50,772 nucleotides of DNA, from NCBI RefSeq assembly GCF_900108555.1, contig NZ_FNWV01000011.1, forward strand, positions 1 through 50,772, read 5' to 3'. A program made the position numbers and the translations under genes. Below are positions 16,009 to 25,135 of this stretch, in pieces (the stretch's first letter is position 1; each line of letters starts with the position of its first letter). The notes under the pieces are model-generated. The model searched no databases, was not told the origin of the DNA, and saw only the letters and a list, made by a program, of their open reading frames with translations. The DNA is from Ruminococcus flavefaciens (GTDB lineage Bacteria; Bacillota; Clostridia; Oscillospirales; Ruminococcaceae).

Positions 16009-16141
16009 GTTCATCCCTCCTTGTCTATATAATGAAGATCGACCTTTCATAAACAACATTCGCAGTGAAAAATGAAAGTGCTGCAAAATTACAAAAAAAT
16101 TTCTTCTTTTATATTACCATACTTTTTACAACGCCGCAACG

Positions 16142-16169
16142 AAAAAATCCCCCGACTTAAAGTCGGGGG
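16142..16169 (-). terminator. Terminator of the fatty-acid operon
   Basis: CCCCCGAC/GTCGGGGG has a short loop and is followed on the minus strand by six T residues. It lies 13 bases past the acpP stop. Confidence 0.9.
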
Positions 16170-16181
16170 AGTATACGCTGA

Positions 16182-16418
16182 TTACTCAGCGTCTGTATTC
16201 TTTTCAATGTAGTTAACGATGTCTCCTACAGTCTTGATCTCTTCTACAGCCTCATCAGGGATAGAGATGTCAAATTCGTCCTCGATAGTTGTGATAAGAT
16301 CAACAACGTCGAGTGAATCTGCGCCGAGATCGTCCTGGATATTTGAATCAAGGCTAACCTCATCTGCCTCTACGCTGAGCTGTTCTGCAATAATATCTTT
16401 GAGTTTTTCAAAAATCAT
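16182..16418 (-). CDS. acpP: Acyl carrier protein
   Basis: ATG at 16418 is chosen behind GGAGGA, giving 78 residues, the standard length. [12 protein letters not shown] places the phosphopantetheine attachment at Ser35. The composition is strongly acidic. It is the last gene of the operon, whereas in most Clostridia acpP precedes fabF. It carries the growing acyl chain for all Fab enzymes encoded here. Confidence 0.95.
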   Translation of the reverse strand: MIFEKLKDIIAEQLSVEADEVSLDSNIQDDLGADSLDVVDLITTIEDEFDISIPDEAVEEIKTVGDIVNYIEKNTDAE

Positions 16419-16461
16419 TACAAGGTCCTCCATTTTTTCTTTATTTTTCATCAAAATCGGT

Positions 16462-17268
16462 TCATTCAATGAACGCTCCGATTTTTCTAAATTTAGTATA
16501 GCGTTCTTTAAGCAAAACGTCAATATCTTTTTTACATTTTTCAGGGATTTTCTGTGACAAATATTCGTGTATATTTTCTGAAATTTTGTCTAAATCGTTA
16601 TGTGCGCCTCCGAGGGGCTCTTCGATTATGGCTTCAGCAACGCCTAAACGCACCATATCCTCTGCGGTTATCTTCATTATCTCGCTTGCTTCCTGCTCGC
16701 GTGAAGCGTCCTTCCAGAGTATGCTCGCAAAGCCGCGGGGCGATAATACGGAATATTCTGCGTTCTCGAGCATTGCAAGCTCGTCGCATACGCCGAGAGC
16801 AAGTGCGCCGCCGCTTCCGCCTTCGCCGAGTACTATTGATATTATAGGTGTGCGGAGAGTCATAAACTCTGCGATATTCTTTGCGATAGCCTCGCCCTGT
16901 CCGCGCTCCTCGGCTGCAACTCCGCAGAATGCACCTGGTGTATCTATGAAGCATATAACAGGTCTGTGGAATTTTTCTGCCTGACGTGCTATCCTGAGAG
17001 CTTTTCTGTAGCCCTCGGGGTGCGGCATTGCAAAGTTGCAGGCTTTATTTTCGTTGAGATCTCTGCCCTTTACCTCTGCGATTATGGTAACAGGCTCGCC
17101 GTCAAGTCTTGCAAGTCCGCCGATGATAGCTCTGTCATCGCCGAAAAGACGGTCGCCGTGCATTTCGTACCAGTCTGTGAATACCTGTGGTATATAGTCC
17201 TTTATCGTAGGTCTGCCCTTGGTATGAATGAGCTGAAGGCGTTCCCACGCTGTTTTCTTTTCTTCCAT
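16462..17268 (-). CDS. accA: Acetyl-CoA carboxylase, carboxyltransferase alpha
   Basis: ATG at 17268 is preferred over GTG 17274, with AGGAGG seven bases upstream. This gives 268 residues, shorter than the E. coli protein and typical of Clostridia. Motifs include the crotonase-type [20 protein letters not shown] and [20 protein letters not shown]. With AccD it moves CO2 from carboxybiotin to acetyl-CoA to form malonyl-CoA. It follows accD with two bases between stop and start. Confidence 0.95.
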   Translation of the reverse strand: MEEKKTAWERLQLIHTKGRPTIKDYIPQVFTDWYEMHGDRLFGDDRAIIGGLARLDGEPVTIIAEVKGRDLNENKACNFAMPHPEGYRKALRIARQAEKFHRPVICFIDTPGAFCGVAAEERGQGEAIAKNIAEFMTLRTPIISIVLGEGGSGGALALGVCDELAMLENAEYSVLSPRGFASILWKDASREQEASEIMKITAEDMVRLGVAEAIIEEPLGGAHNDLDKISENIHEYLSQKIPEKCKKDIDVLLKERYTKFRKIGAFIE

Positions 17269-17270
17269 GC

Positions 17271-18116
17271 TCACGCCTCCTTAGGGTAAAATCCGTGGAG
17301 CTTCAGAAGATGTGAGAGTACGCTCCTCATCTTTCTGCGCTCAACTATCATATCCACAAAGCCCTTGTCGTACATGAATTCCGCAAGCTGGAAGTCCTCG
17401 GGAAGTCTCTGCTTGATAGTTCCTTCGATAACTCTTCTGCCTGCAAATCCGATAAGCACCTTCGGCTCTGCGATGATTATATCGCCAAGTGACGCAAAGC
17501 TGGCTGTAACGCCGCCTGTTGTCGGGTCTGTCATTACGGATATATAAAGTCCGCCTGCTTCGCTGTGGAGCTTTACAGCTCCCGATGTCTTAGCCATCTG
17601 CATTAGGGATACGATACCCTCCTGCATACGTGCTCCGCCCGAAGCTGTGAACATTACAACAGGTAGCTTATTCTCTGTTGCATACTCAAAGGCGCGTGTT
17701 ATCTTTTCGCCTACGACGCTTCCCATAGAGCCCATCATAAAGCGTGAGTCCATTACTCCGATAACTACAGGCGAGCCCTTGATAGTTGCCGTACCTGTGA
17801 TGACTGCCTCGCTGAGACCTGTAGTCGAACGAAGCTCTGCCTGCTTTTCGGAATAATCAGGGAAATCCAGCGGATTTGCGCTCTTCATGCCGCCGTTGAG
17901 CTCCTTGAAGCTGCCCTTGTCGACTGTTATGGCGATACGCTCAGCAGATGACAGCCTTCCGTGATAATTACACTTAGGGCATACTCTGTGAAGCTCCTCG
18001 TACTTCGACAGAGGACTCGTATCCTGACAGCGCGGGCATTTGAACATAGGCGGTTTGTATTCTTCCTCACCGTCATTGAAGCGTTTCTTTACAACATTAA
18101 AAAAATCTTCAAACAA
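17271..18116 (-). CDS. accD: Acetyl-CoA carboxylase, carboxyltransferase beta
   Basis: The protein has 281 residues. An N-terminal zinc ribbon (C27, C30, C46, C49: CPRC and CPKC) is followed by the carboxyltransferase fold with [15 protein letters not shown]. The start codon is TTG, supported by GGGGAG seven bases upstream; no ATG fits. It is the partner of AccA. It lies 21 bases after accC. Confidence 0.95.
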   Translation of the reverse strand: MFEDFFNVVKKRFNDGEEEYKPPMFKCPRCQDTSPLSKYEELHRVCPKCNYHGRLSSAERIAITVDKGSFKELNGGMKSANPLDFPDYSEKQAELRSTTGLSEAVITGTATIKGSPVVIGVMDSRFMMGSMGSVVGEKITRAFEYATENKLPVVMFTASGGARMQEGIVSLMQMAKTSGAVKLHSEAGGLYISVMTDPTTGGVTASFASLGDIIIAEPKVLIGFAGRRVIEGTIKQRLPEDFQLAEFMYDKGFVDMIVERRKMRSVLSHLLKLHGFYPKEA

Positions 18117-18137
18117 TTATTTTCTCCCCATTCACTT

Positions 18138-19490
18138 TTAGTTCTTCTTTTCGTCCATATACCTTCCGAGGAAGCCGATATCATACTTTCCTGCCTTGAA
18201 ATCAGCGTTCCTTATCATTTCAAGCTGAAAATCTATATTTGTATCCACGCCCTCCACGATAAACTCGGAAAGTGCCCACCTCATCTTGTTGATAGCGTCC
18301 TCGCGGTCAGAGCCGTGAGCGATGAGCTTGCTTATCATAGAATCGTAGAAAGGCGTTATGGTATAGCCCTGATATACGGCTCCGTCTATTCTTATTCCCG
18401 GACCGCCCGGCATATAGAGTGCCGTGATAGTACCCGGTGACGGTCTGAAGCCGTGAGAAGGATCTTCTGCGTTTATTCTGCACTCGATAGCGTGACCGCG
18501 CATCACTATATCCTCCTGATTTACTTCAAGAGGCTTGCCGTCTGCTATCTCTATCTGTGCCTTTACTATATCAAAGCCCGTAACTTCCTCTGTTATCGGG
18601 TGTTCCACCTGTATACGGGTATTCATCTCCATGAAGTAGAAATCATGGTTCTCGTCAACGAGAAATTCGATAGTGCCTGCGTTGTAGTAGCCGCACTCCT
18701 TAGCCGCAGTAACTGCTGCTGCGCCCATTTTTGTACGGAGCTCCGCGTCAACTATAGGGCTGGGGCACTCCTCTATCATCTTCTGATTGCGTCGCTGCAT
18801 AGAGCAGTCGCGCTCGCAGAGGTGGATATAATTACCATGCTTGTCGGCGATTATCTGTATCTCAACGTGATGTGGATTTATAAGGAATTTCTCGATATAT
18901 ACCGCATCATCGCCGAAGAAGTTCTTAGCCTCCTGCTGTGCGGCTGTCATCTGAGCTTCAAGCTCATCTGCGCTGTCAACACGGCGTATGCCGCGTCCAC
19001 CGCCGCCTGCCGAAGCCTTTACAAGTACGGGATAGCCTGCCTTGTCGGCTATCTCACGGGCTTCCTCAAGAGACTTTACAGCACCCTTTGAGCCCGGGAT
19101 AACAGGTACTCCTGCTGCTGCCATAGTCTCCTTTGCAGCTGCCTTGTCGCCAAGCATTTCTATAGACTTATATGACGGACCGATGAAAACTATTCCGTTT
19201 GCTTCACAGAGCTTTGCAAACTCTGCATTCTCCGAAAGAAATCCGAAGCCCGGGTGGATAGCGTCCGCCCCTGTATTCAATGCCGCCTGTACGATAGCGT
19301 TCATATTAAGATAGCTGTCCTTTGTTGCAGCAGGTCCTATACATACTGCCTCATCTGCTATCTGAGCGTGGAGAGAATTGCGGTCAGCAGTGGAATAGAC
19401 TGCTACACAGCGTATATTAAGCTCTCTGCAGGCTCTTATTATTCGTACAGCTATCTCGCCTCTGTTGGCGATAAGTACTTTTCTGAACAT
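18138..19490 (-). CDS. accC: Acetyl-CoA carboxylase, biotin carboxylase subunit
   Basis: The protein has 450 residues, the standard length. The N-terminus is KVLIANRGEIAVRIIRACRE. An ATP-grasp domain carries KASAGGGGRGIRRV, and MNTRIQVEHPITEEVTG holds catalytic residues. It uses ATP and bicarbonate to carboxylate the biotin on AccB. It lies 22 bases after fabZ in the same operon. Confidence 0.96.
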   Translation of the reverse strand: MFRKVLIANRGEIAVRIIRACRELNIRCVAVYSTADRNSLHAQIADEAVCIGPAATKDSYLNMNAIVQAALNTGADAIHPGFGFLSENAEFAKLCEANGIVFIGPSYKSIEMLGDKAAAKETMAAAGVPVIPGSKGAVKSLEEAREIADKAGYPVLVKASAGGGGRGIRRVDSADELEAQMTAAQQEAKNFFGDDAVYIEKFLINPHHVEIQIIADKHGNYIHLCERDCSMQRRNQKMIEECPSPIVDAELRTKMGAAAVTAAKECGYYNAGTIEFLVDENHDFYFMEMNTRIQVEHPITEEVTGFDIVKAQIEIADGKPLEVNQEDIVMRGHAIECRINAEDPSHGFRPSPGTITALYMPGGPGIRIDGAVYQGYTITPFYDSMISKLIAHGSDREDAINKMRWALSEFIVEGVDTNIDFQLEMIRNADFKAGKYDIGFLGRYMDEKKN

Positions 19491-19512
19491 TTATCCTTAT
19501 CTCCTGTGTCAC

Positions 19513-19956
19513 TTATTTATTATCCGCAACAATAAATGTTATCTCGCATGATACAGCCTTTTCGCCGCCTACTGATGCAAGTGCCTTGCCTGTTCCCACA
19601 GGTCCGCGCTGGCGTATCATCTCTACCTCAAGATCAAGTACGTCCCCCGGGACTACCTGTCTGCGGAACTTTGCCTTGTCGATGCCTCCGAAAAGACCTA
19701 CCTTGCCCTTGAATTCAGGCTTTGAGAGCATACATACAGCTCCTGCCTGAGCAAGCATCTCTATCATAAGTACGCCGGGGGTAACAGGATATCCCGGGAA
19801 GTGTCCCTTGAACCAGAAATCCTCTTCCTTGATGTACTTTCTTGCGTGTACCTTCACGCCTACTTCCAGTTCCACTATCTCATCTATGAGAAGGAACGGA
19901 TCGCGGTGAGGGATTATTTCCATTATCTGTTCTTTATTCATAAGTATATCAGCCAT
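19513..19956 (-). CDS. fabZ: 3-hydroxyacyl-ACP dehydratase
   Basis: The protein has 147 residues and a single hot-dog fold. IIPHRDPFLLID is the family start, and FKGHFPGYPVTPGVLMIEML gives catalytic His52 and Glu66. It removes water from 3-hydroxyacyl-ACP. No FabA or FabM/FabN homologue is seen in the window, so how unsaturated fatty acids arise, if at all, is not shown. It follows two membrane-protein genes by five bases. Confidence 0.95.
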   Translation of the reverse strand: MADILMNKEQIMEIIPHRDPFLLIDEIVELEVGVKVHARKYIKEEDFWFKGHFPGYPVTPGVLMIEMLAQAGAVCMLSKPEFKGKVGLFGGIDKAKFRRQVVPGDVLDLEVEMIRQRGPVGTGKALASVGGEKAVSCEITFIVADNK

Positions 19957-19961
19957 TTTGA

Positions 19962-20624
19962 TTACTCCTTATTTATATCATTATCCGAAAGCATACCCAT
20001 ATCGTCCTCAGGTTTTATCCTGTACTTCGCAAAGGGATCTTCGGGTATCTGTTCCGCGCTTTCGGACTGAAGCCCTGCTCCGTAAACAACGCCCTCTCCT
20101 ACTCCGTATACCTCGCCGTCCTTGACGAAGCTCTTGAACGAGCCTACAAGCTGCGCGAAATGGGGATAGCCCGTTTCATTCCTGATACCGCTGTCCTCCT
20201 TATCCATGAAATAGATAACAACGGCATTGGCAATCGCAAGAGCTATAAACGCAAGGTTTATGGGTATAAGTATGGCAGATATCAGAAGCCCTGCCTTCCA
20301 GCTGTACAGCTTGCGTATACCTATAAAGTATATCATCAGAAACAGGTATATGGCTAAAAGCAGCCAACAGGGCATGAACGTTCCGCTTGCCATGTATATC
20401 AGAGAGCCGTTCCACATTAACATTAAAGCAGTCATTATACCAACAAAGAGAAGTATGGCGTTCATTATCCACAATGCCCAGAAATCGCGGAGAAATCTCC
20501 AGCGTTTCTTCTGCATATCCAGCATATGCTGATTGTATCCCTTGAACTCGGCATACATCTCGGCAGAGGTGATGTTGATATGAGACTCGTCTATATTTTT
20601 CTGTGTTATATATTTAAGTTCCAT
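19962..20624 (-). CDS. Membrane protein in fab operon, paralogue B
   Basis: The protein has 220 residues. The N-terminus LKYITQKNIDESHINITSAEMYAEFKGYN is soluble, with four hydrophobic segments between about 48 and 138. It then has GYPHFAQLVGSF and an acidic tail. It aligns by eye with the next gene (YLTQEVID...NITSPEMFAEARLYN; GYPSFPRLL), so the two arose by duplication. The family was not recognised. The position between accB and fabZ, with spacings of a few bases, suggests a membrane or lipid role, by inference. Confidence 0.75.
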   Translation of the reverse strand: MELKYITQKNIDESHINITSAEMYAEFKGYNQHMLDMQKKRWRFLRDFWALWIMNAILLFVGIMTALMLMWNGSLIYMASGTFMPCWLLLAIYLFLMIYFIGIRKLYSWKAGLLISAILIPINLAFIALAIANAVVIYFMDKEDSGIRNETGYPHFAQLVGSFKSFVKDGEVYGVGEGVVYGAGLQSESAEQIPEDPFAKYRIKPEDDMGMLSDNDINKE

Positions 20625-20627
20625 ATA

Positions 20628-21203
20628 TTATAGGAAAGTACCGTCGTGTGGGTGGTCTCTGTTAGCCTTTTCGCGTATGCTGTCGTAAGTAAGATTGGTT
20701 ATGCTGTCAGCATCGCTGTTTACAGTAGTAATAAGCAGCCTCGGGAACGAGGGATAGCCAAGTTCCTTTGAAAGCTTGTTCTCTTCGTTGTTGTAATACC
20801 AGCCCATTCCGAAATTCGCCGCAGGGAATAACAGAAAGATAAATGATATCAGTATGGCAGGCAGTGATACAAGGCATAATACATACCTTTCACGGCAGTT
20901 TTTCATGTATATGAAATACGTTACCAGTATAAGATATCCAAGAAAGCCCAATGCCGCCAGAATTATGCGCCAGTTTGCTACATAATCGTTGCTGTATACC
21001 GTTATGAGCGAGAACATGAACCAGATAACAAGCACATACTGCGTTATTACCCATGTATTGAACAAAGCGTGTACGCGGCGGCGTTTTACGCTGTTTTTCA
21101 TCGCCTCTATGTTATATAAACGGGCTTCCGCGAACATTTCGGGAGAGGTTATGTTTCTGCCGCCCGAATCTATTACTTCCTGAGTGAGGTACTTGTAAGT
21201 CAT
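20628..21203 (-). CDS. Membrane protein in fab operon, paralogue A
   Basis: The protein has 191 residues. It shares the N-terminal pattern LTQEVID-x-NITSPEMFAEARLYN and four hydrophobic segments with the following gene. A WYYNNEENKLSKELGYPSFPRL segment follows the last helix, matching YFMDKEDSGIRNETGYPHFAQL of the paralogue. Its ATG overlaps the accB stop, so translation is coupled to accB. The function is unknown. Confidence 0.75.
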   Translation of the reverse strand: MTYKYLTQEVIDSGGRNITSPEMFAEARLYNIEAMKNSVKRRRVHALFNTWVITQYVLVIWFMFSLITVYSNDYVANWRIILAALGFLGYLILVTYFIYMKNCRERYVLCLVSLPAILISFIFLLFPAANFGMGWYYNNEENKLSKELGYPSFPRLLITTVNSDADSITNLTYDSIREKANRDHPHDGTFL

Positions 21204-21676
21204 TACTTTATGACCATTATAGGCTGGTCGAATTCTACAGCCTGACCGTCTGATACGAGTATCTGCTCTACAACGCCGTCATATTCCGACTGTATCTCGT
21301 TCATGAGCTTCATTGACTCGATTATCATTATAACGTCGCCCTTCTTGACCTCGTCGCCTGTCTTTACAAAAGGCGGCTTGTCAGGTGAAGGTGATGAGTA
21401 GAATGTTCCTACGATAGGAGATTTCACTATCTTTCCGCTTACCTCCTCAGCCATTGAAGCCTCGCTTGCAGCAAGTGTGCTGTCAACAGACGGTGCTGAC
21501 TGTGCAGGTGCAGATGCTATCATAGGTACAGGCATTGCGGGAATGCTCTTCTTGCCCTTGATAGTGATAGTGTTCTCACCGCTTGATATAGTTAGCTCAG
21601 AGAGCTCTTTCTTATTGATTATGTCTGCCAGTTTTTCTATTGTTTCAAGGTCAAACTGACCATAAATTTTCTCCAT
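21203..21676 (-). CDS. accB: Biotin carboxyl carrier protein
   Basis: The protein has 157 residues. The N-terminal part is followed by a Pro/Ala/Ser-rich linker (about 45-80) and a C-terminal biotinyl domain. The biotin lysine is in IESMKLMNEI near residue 123, with the usual Met on both sides. Ala of the common EAMKM motif is replaced by Ser, which is frequent in this family. It carries CO2 between AccC and AccAD. Confidence 0.95.
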   Translation of the reverse strand: MEKIYGQFDLETIEKLADIINKKELSELTISSGENTITIKGKKSIPAMPVPMIASAPAQSAPSVDSTLAASEASMAEEVSGKIVKSPIVGTFYSSPSPDKPPFVKTGDEVKKGDVIMIIESMKLMNEIQSEYDGVVEQILVSDGQAVEFDQPIMVIK

Positions 21677-21688
21677 TTAATGTCCTCC

Positions 21689-22945
21689 TCAATCTTTTAC
21701 CTTCTTGAAGCAGAGGGTAGCATTGTGTCCGCCAAATCCAAGTGAATTTGAAAGTACAGCGTTTACCTCCTGTTCGATATTACCGCTTCCGCAGTAATCA
21801 AGGTCGCACTCCTCGTCAGGCACTTTATAGCCGACTGTTGCGTGGATAAAGCCTTCCTCGATGCTCTTTGCGCAGACTACAGCCTCAACTGCACCTGCTG
21901 CGCCGAGAAGATGTCCTATCATCGACTTTGTGGAGCTTATCTTCACGTTCTTTGCCTCGTCGCCGAAAGCAAGCTTTATAGCGGCTGTCTCATACTTATC
22001 GTTAAGTCCTGTAGATGTGCCGTGTGCGTTTATGTAATCTATATCAGCAGGAGTAAGTCCTGCTTCCTCCATTGCAAGGCTCATGCCCTTGCCTGCGGCT
22101 TCACCGCTTGGCATAGGTGATGTCATGTGGTAGCCGTCGCAGGTAGCTCCGTAGCCTGCCACCTCTGCGTATATCTTAGCTCCTCTTGCCTTTGCGTGTT
22201 CGTATTCTTCAAGTACCAGTACTGCACTTCCCTCGCCGAGAACGAAGCCGCTGCGCTCCTTGTCGAAAGGTATGGAAGCTCTTGTGAGGTCCTCGCTCTT
22301 TGTGAGTGCCTTCATGTTGGCAAAGCCGCCGAATGTAAACTCTACTCTTGTTGACTCTGTACCGCCTGCGAGACAAGCGTCAAGGTAGCCGTCCTTTATC
22401 TTTCTGAATGCTTCACCGATGGAATGTGTTCCTGAAGCGCAGGCTGTGGTCACATCGAAATTAGCTCCTCTGAAGCCTGTTTTCATTGAGATAGTGCCTG
22501 CTGCCATATTGCTTATCATCATTGGGATATAGAATGCAGACATTCTTCCCGGACCTTTTTCGAGATACTTGTTATGCTCTGTAAGTGTAAGGTCTACACC
22601 GCCGATGCCAGAACCTACAAGTACGCCCACTCTGTAAGGGTCAATGTCCTTGAAGTCTGTTCCCGCATCTTCAAGAGCCTCGTGTGCAGCAACTACGGCA
22701 TACTTTGTGAATGTATCCATACGCTTTGCTTCCTTCTTGTCGAAGCAGCCTGCCACATCGTAATACTGTTCTTCATTGAAGTCGCGCACCATTCCTGCTA
22801 TCTTAACGCCTATACGTTCTGTTTCAAACATATCTATAAAGGAGATGCCAAGCTTGTTTGCCTTTATGCCCTCCCAGAATTTATTAACTCCTGTACCAAG
22901 CGGAGTAACTGCTCCCATTCCTGTAATAACTACTCTTCTGCTCAT
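21689..22945 (-). CDS. fabF: 3-oxoacyl-ACP synthase II
   Basis: The protein has 418 residues. The catalytic Cys169 is in TTACASGTHSIGEA, and the two His residues are in INAHGTSTGLND and KSMIGHLLGAAGAVE. It extends acyl-ACP with malonyl-ACP. AAAGGAAT precedes the ATG. It lies 76 bases after fabG. Confidence 0.96.
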   Translation of the reverse strand: MSRRVVITGMGAVTPLGTGVNKFWEGIKANKLGISFIDMFETERIGVKIAGMVRDFNEEQYYDVAGCFDKKEAKRMDTFTKYAVVAAHEALEDAGTDFKDIDPYRVGVLVGSGIGGVDLTLTEHNKYLEKGPGRMSAFYIPMMISNMAAGTISMKTGFRGANFDVTTACASGTHSIGEAFRKIKDGYLDACLAGGTESTRVEFTFGGFANMKALTKSEDLTRASIPFDKERSGFVLGEGSAVLVLEEYEHAKARGAKIYAEVAGYGATCDGYHMTSPMPSGEAAGKGMSLAMEEAGLTPADIDYINAHGTSTGLNDKYETAAIKLAFGDEAKNVKISSTKSMIGHLLGAAGAVEAVVCAKSIEEGFIHATVGYKVPDEECDLDYCGSGNIEQEVNAVLSNSLGFGGHNATLCFKKVKD

Positions 22946-23021
22946 ATTTATTCCTTTCTTAAACCTCTGTATAACTTGGTGTGATCAGAGCCTGCGCTCC
23001 ATACTGCGAATATTATAGGTC

Positions 23022-23762
23022 TTACATAGCAAGTCCGCCTGATATCTCTATGACCTGACCTGTAACGTAAGAAGCGTTTTCAGATACAAGGAAGGATACA
23101 ACGGAAGCTATCTCTTCAGGCTCGCCGTAACGTCTGAGAGCTATGGCTTCGATCATCTTAGCCTTTAACTCCTCGGAAAGAACATCTGTCATAGGAGTAT
23201 GTATAAATCCCGGGGCTACAGCATTGCAGGTGATATTGCGTGAGCCGAACTCCTTGGCTGTTGTCTTTGTCATGCCTATGATAGCTGCCTTTGATGCAGA
23301 GTAATTCATCTGTCCGGGATTTCCGTAAAGTCCTGCAACAGAAGCCACATTTACTATCTTTCCGTGTCTCTGCTTCATCATTACAGCTGTTACGTGCTTT
23401 GTCATATTGAAAACGCTCTTCTGGTTTACAGCAATGACAGCATCATACTCGTCCTCGCTCATTCTTGCAAGGAGCTTATCCTTTGTTATGCCTGCATTAT
23501 TAACAAGTGCGTCTATAGTGCCGAAATCAGCCTTTATCTGCTTTACCATAGCCTCGCACTGGTCGAACTTTGATACGTCTGCCGCATAGCACTCAGCCTT
23601 TACGCCGAATGAACGGCACTCCTCAGCAACTGCAAGTGCCTTTTCCTTGTCACCGTCGCTTGGATAGTGATTAATTACTACGTCAAAACCGTCCTGTGCA
23701 AGTCTTTTTGCGATACAGGCACCTATACCCTGTGATGCACCTGTTATAATTGCTGTTGCCAT
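23022..23762 (-). CDS. fabG: 3-oxoacyl-ACP reductase
   Basis: The protein has 246 residues in an SDR fold. The cofactor motif is TGASQGIG (7-14), NNAG lies at 88-91, and the catalytic set is Ser141, Tyr154 and Lys158. It reduces 3-oxoacyl-ACP with NADPH. A CGGAGGT site lies before the ATG, and an internal promoter (23801-23829) may raise expression of fabG and the following genes. Confidence 0.96.
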   Translation of the reverse strand: MATAIITGASQGIGACIAKRLAQDGFDVVINHYPSDGDKEKALAVAEECRSFGVKAECYAADVSKFDQCEAMVKQIKADFGTIDALVNNAGITKDKLLARMSEDEYDAVIAVNQKSVFNMTKHVTAVMMKQRHGKIVNVASVAGLYGNPGQMNYSASKAAIIGMTKTTAKEFGSRNITCNAVAPGFIHTPMTDVLSEELKAKMIEAIALRRYGEPEEIASVVSFLVSENASYVTGQVIEISGGLAM

Positions 23763-23800
23763 ATTGTTTACCTCCGTTTATGGTGTTTCTTGATACACTT

Positions 23801-23829
23801 ATTTTATCATCTTTTCCGCAGTTTGTTAA
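23801..23829 (-). promoter_or_regulatory. Internal promoter before fabG
   Basis: On the minus strand, TTAACA (23824-23829) and TAAAAT (23801-23806) are 17 bases apart. The 107-base gap before fabG, unusual in this tight operon, supports a second transcription start. Confidence 0.65.
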
Positions 23830-23869
23830 CGGGAAAAATGTCATTTTTTATAGTTACAAATGTAATTAT

Positions 23870-24079
23870 TTATGCCTGAGCATCTTTTTCAAATACGAGG
23901 TCATAGTGTTTCAGTTTGCCGTAACCGTCCATTTCAACAGGGATATTATCAACATATTTCCATCCGTCTGCTGCCATTTCATTTATTACATCACGATGCG
24001 AACGTTCGCCTTTTCCGTCATCGGCAACATAACTTCCAAAGGCTTTCTTACGCATACTTACAAAGACATATTTTTTCAT
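23870..24079 (-). CDS. Small DUF4177-like protein
   Basis: The protein has 69 residues. It begins MKKYVFVSMRKKAFG and contains DVINEMAADGWKYVDNIP, close to the DUF4177 pattern (NELGAEGWELV). It is soluble with no cysteine motif. It lies 22 bases after fabK and 107 before fabG, inside the fatty-acid operon. The function of the domain is unknown. Confidence 0.75.
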   Translation of the reverse strand: MKKYVFVSMRKKAFGSYVADDGKGERSHRDVINEMAADGWKYVDNIPVEMDGYGKLKHYDLVFEKDAQA

Positions 24080-24101
24080 TCTGAAACCTCTGTATTTGTT
24101 T

Positions 24102-25028
24102 TTATCTGCCGAGAAGCTTTTCTGCTCCGTCGTTTATTTCCTTAACGATGTCGGCACATGGCTTTATCTCGTTTACCATACCCGAGATAGCTCCGCAAAG
24201 GAACGAACCGCTGTCCACATCGCCGTCAACTACAGCTCTGCGGAGTGCGCCCAGTGTGAGCTTTTCAAACTCATCGGGAGTAAGTGTGCCGTCCTTTTCG
24301 CCCATAGCCAGCTTCTTTGCAAACTTTGTCTTGATATTTCTGCAAGGGTGACCTGTATATCTTCCTGTTACGATATTATCGGTGTCCTTTGCCTTTATTA
24401 CAAGATCCTTGAATGTGGGGTGTATCTGACACTCCTCGGAAGCAAGGAAGCGTGTACCTATCTGAACGCCTACTGCGCCCAGCATGAAGGCTGCTGCCAT
24501 TCCTCTGCCGTCTGCGATACCGCCTGCTGCGATAACAGGTATCTCAACTGCGTCAACTACCTGCGGAACGAGACACATCGTTGTATTCTCACCTATATGA
24601 CCGCCCGACTCTGTTCCCTCTGCGATAACAGCGTCAGCTCCTGCCTTTTCCATTCTCTTTGCGAGAGCTACTGACGGTACGACAGGCATTACCTTTATAT
24701 CTGCTTCTTTCCATGCAGCCATGTATTTGCCCGGATTGCCTGCACCTGTTGTTATCACCTTTACGCCCTCGTCGATACAGAGCTGTGCAAGATCGTCGGC
24801 ATTAGGGCTCATAAGCATGATATTTACGCCGAAAGGCTTGTTTGTCTTTTCCTTGCAGAGGCGTATCTGCTCACGAAGATAGTCGATAGGTGCGCTGCCG
24901 CCTGCGATAAGTCCGATACCGCCTGCATTTGATACTGCGGAAGCGAGCGTATGCTCGGCTACCCAAGCCATACCGCCCTGTATTATCGGGTATTCACAGC
25001 CAAGAAGTTCAGTAATGCGTGTTTTCAT
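24102..25028 (-). CDS. fabK: Enoyl-ACP reductase II (FMN)
   Basis: The protein has 308 residues in a TIM-barrel flavoprotein of the nitronate monooxygenase/FabK family. It begins with the FabK-like YPIIQGGMAWVAEHTLASAVSNAGG and has GTESGGHIGENTTMCLVPQV near the middle. The operon context makes FabK the preferred reading over nitronate monooxygenase. It performs the last reduction of each elongation cycle, and no FabI is seen nearby. Confidence 0.9.
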   Translation of the reverse strand: MKTRITELLGCEYPIIQGGMAWVAEHTLASAVSNAGGIGLIAGGSAPIDYLREQIRLCKEKTNKPFGVNIMLMSPNADDLAQLCIDEGVKVITTGAGNPGKYMAAWKEADIKVMPVVPSVALAKRMEKAGADAVIAEGTESGGHIGENTTMCLVPQVVDAVEIPVIAAGGIADGRGMAAAFMLGAVGVQIGTRFLASEECQIHPTFKDLVIKAKDTDNIVTGRYTGHPCRNIKTKFAKKLAMGEKDGTLTPDEFEKLTLGALRRAVVDGDVDSGSFLCGAISGMVNEIKPCADIVKEINDGAEKLLGR

Positions 25029-25049
25029 AATAGTTCTCCTTTTTGCCTT

Positions 25050-25123
25050 TGTAGGGGACGGCGTCTCGCCGTCCCGTAAATATGATCAAAACTGACGGGC
25101 TGTCGAGGACGCCAGCCCCTATA
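25050..25123. repeat. Two palindromic repeats between fabH and fabK
   Basis: GGGGACGGCG-TCT-CGCCGTCCCG (25054-25075) is preceded by TGTAGG, that is CCTACA on the minus strand. GGGCTG...CAGCCC (25097-25118) is followed by CCTATA. The two point in opposite directions. They lie inside the operon, so they are transcribed and could act as attenuators or mRNA stabilisers. Confidence 0.65.
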
Positions 25124-25135
25124 CTTAGTTCTTGA

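Noticed and set aside
24102..25028. Nitronate monooxygenase
   Set aside because: It is the same protein family, but placement between fabH and fabG favours enoyl-ACP reductase FabK.
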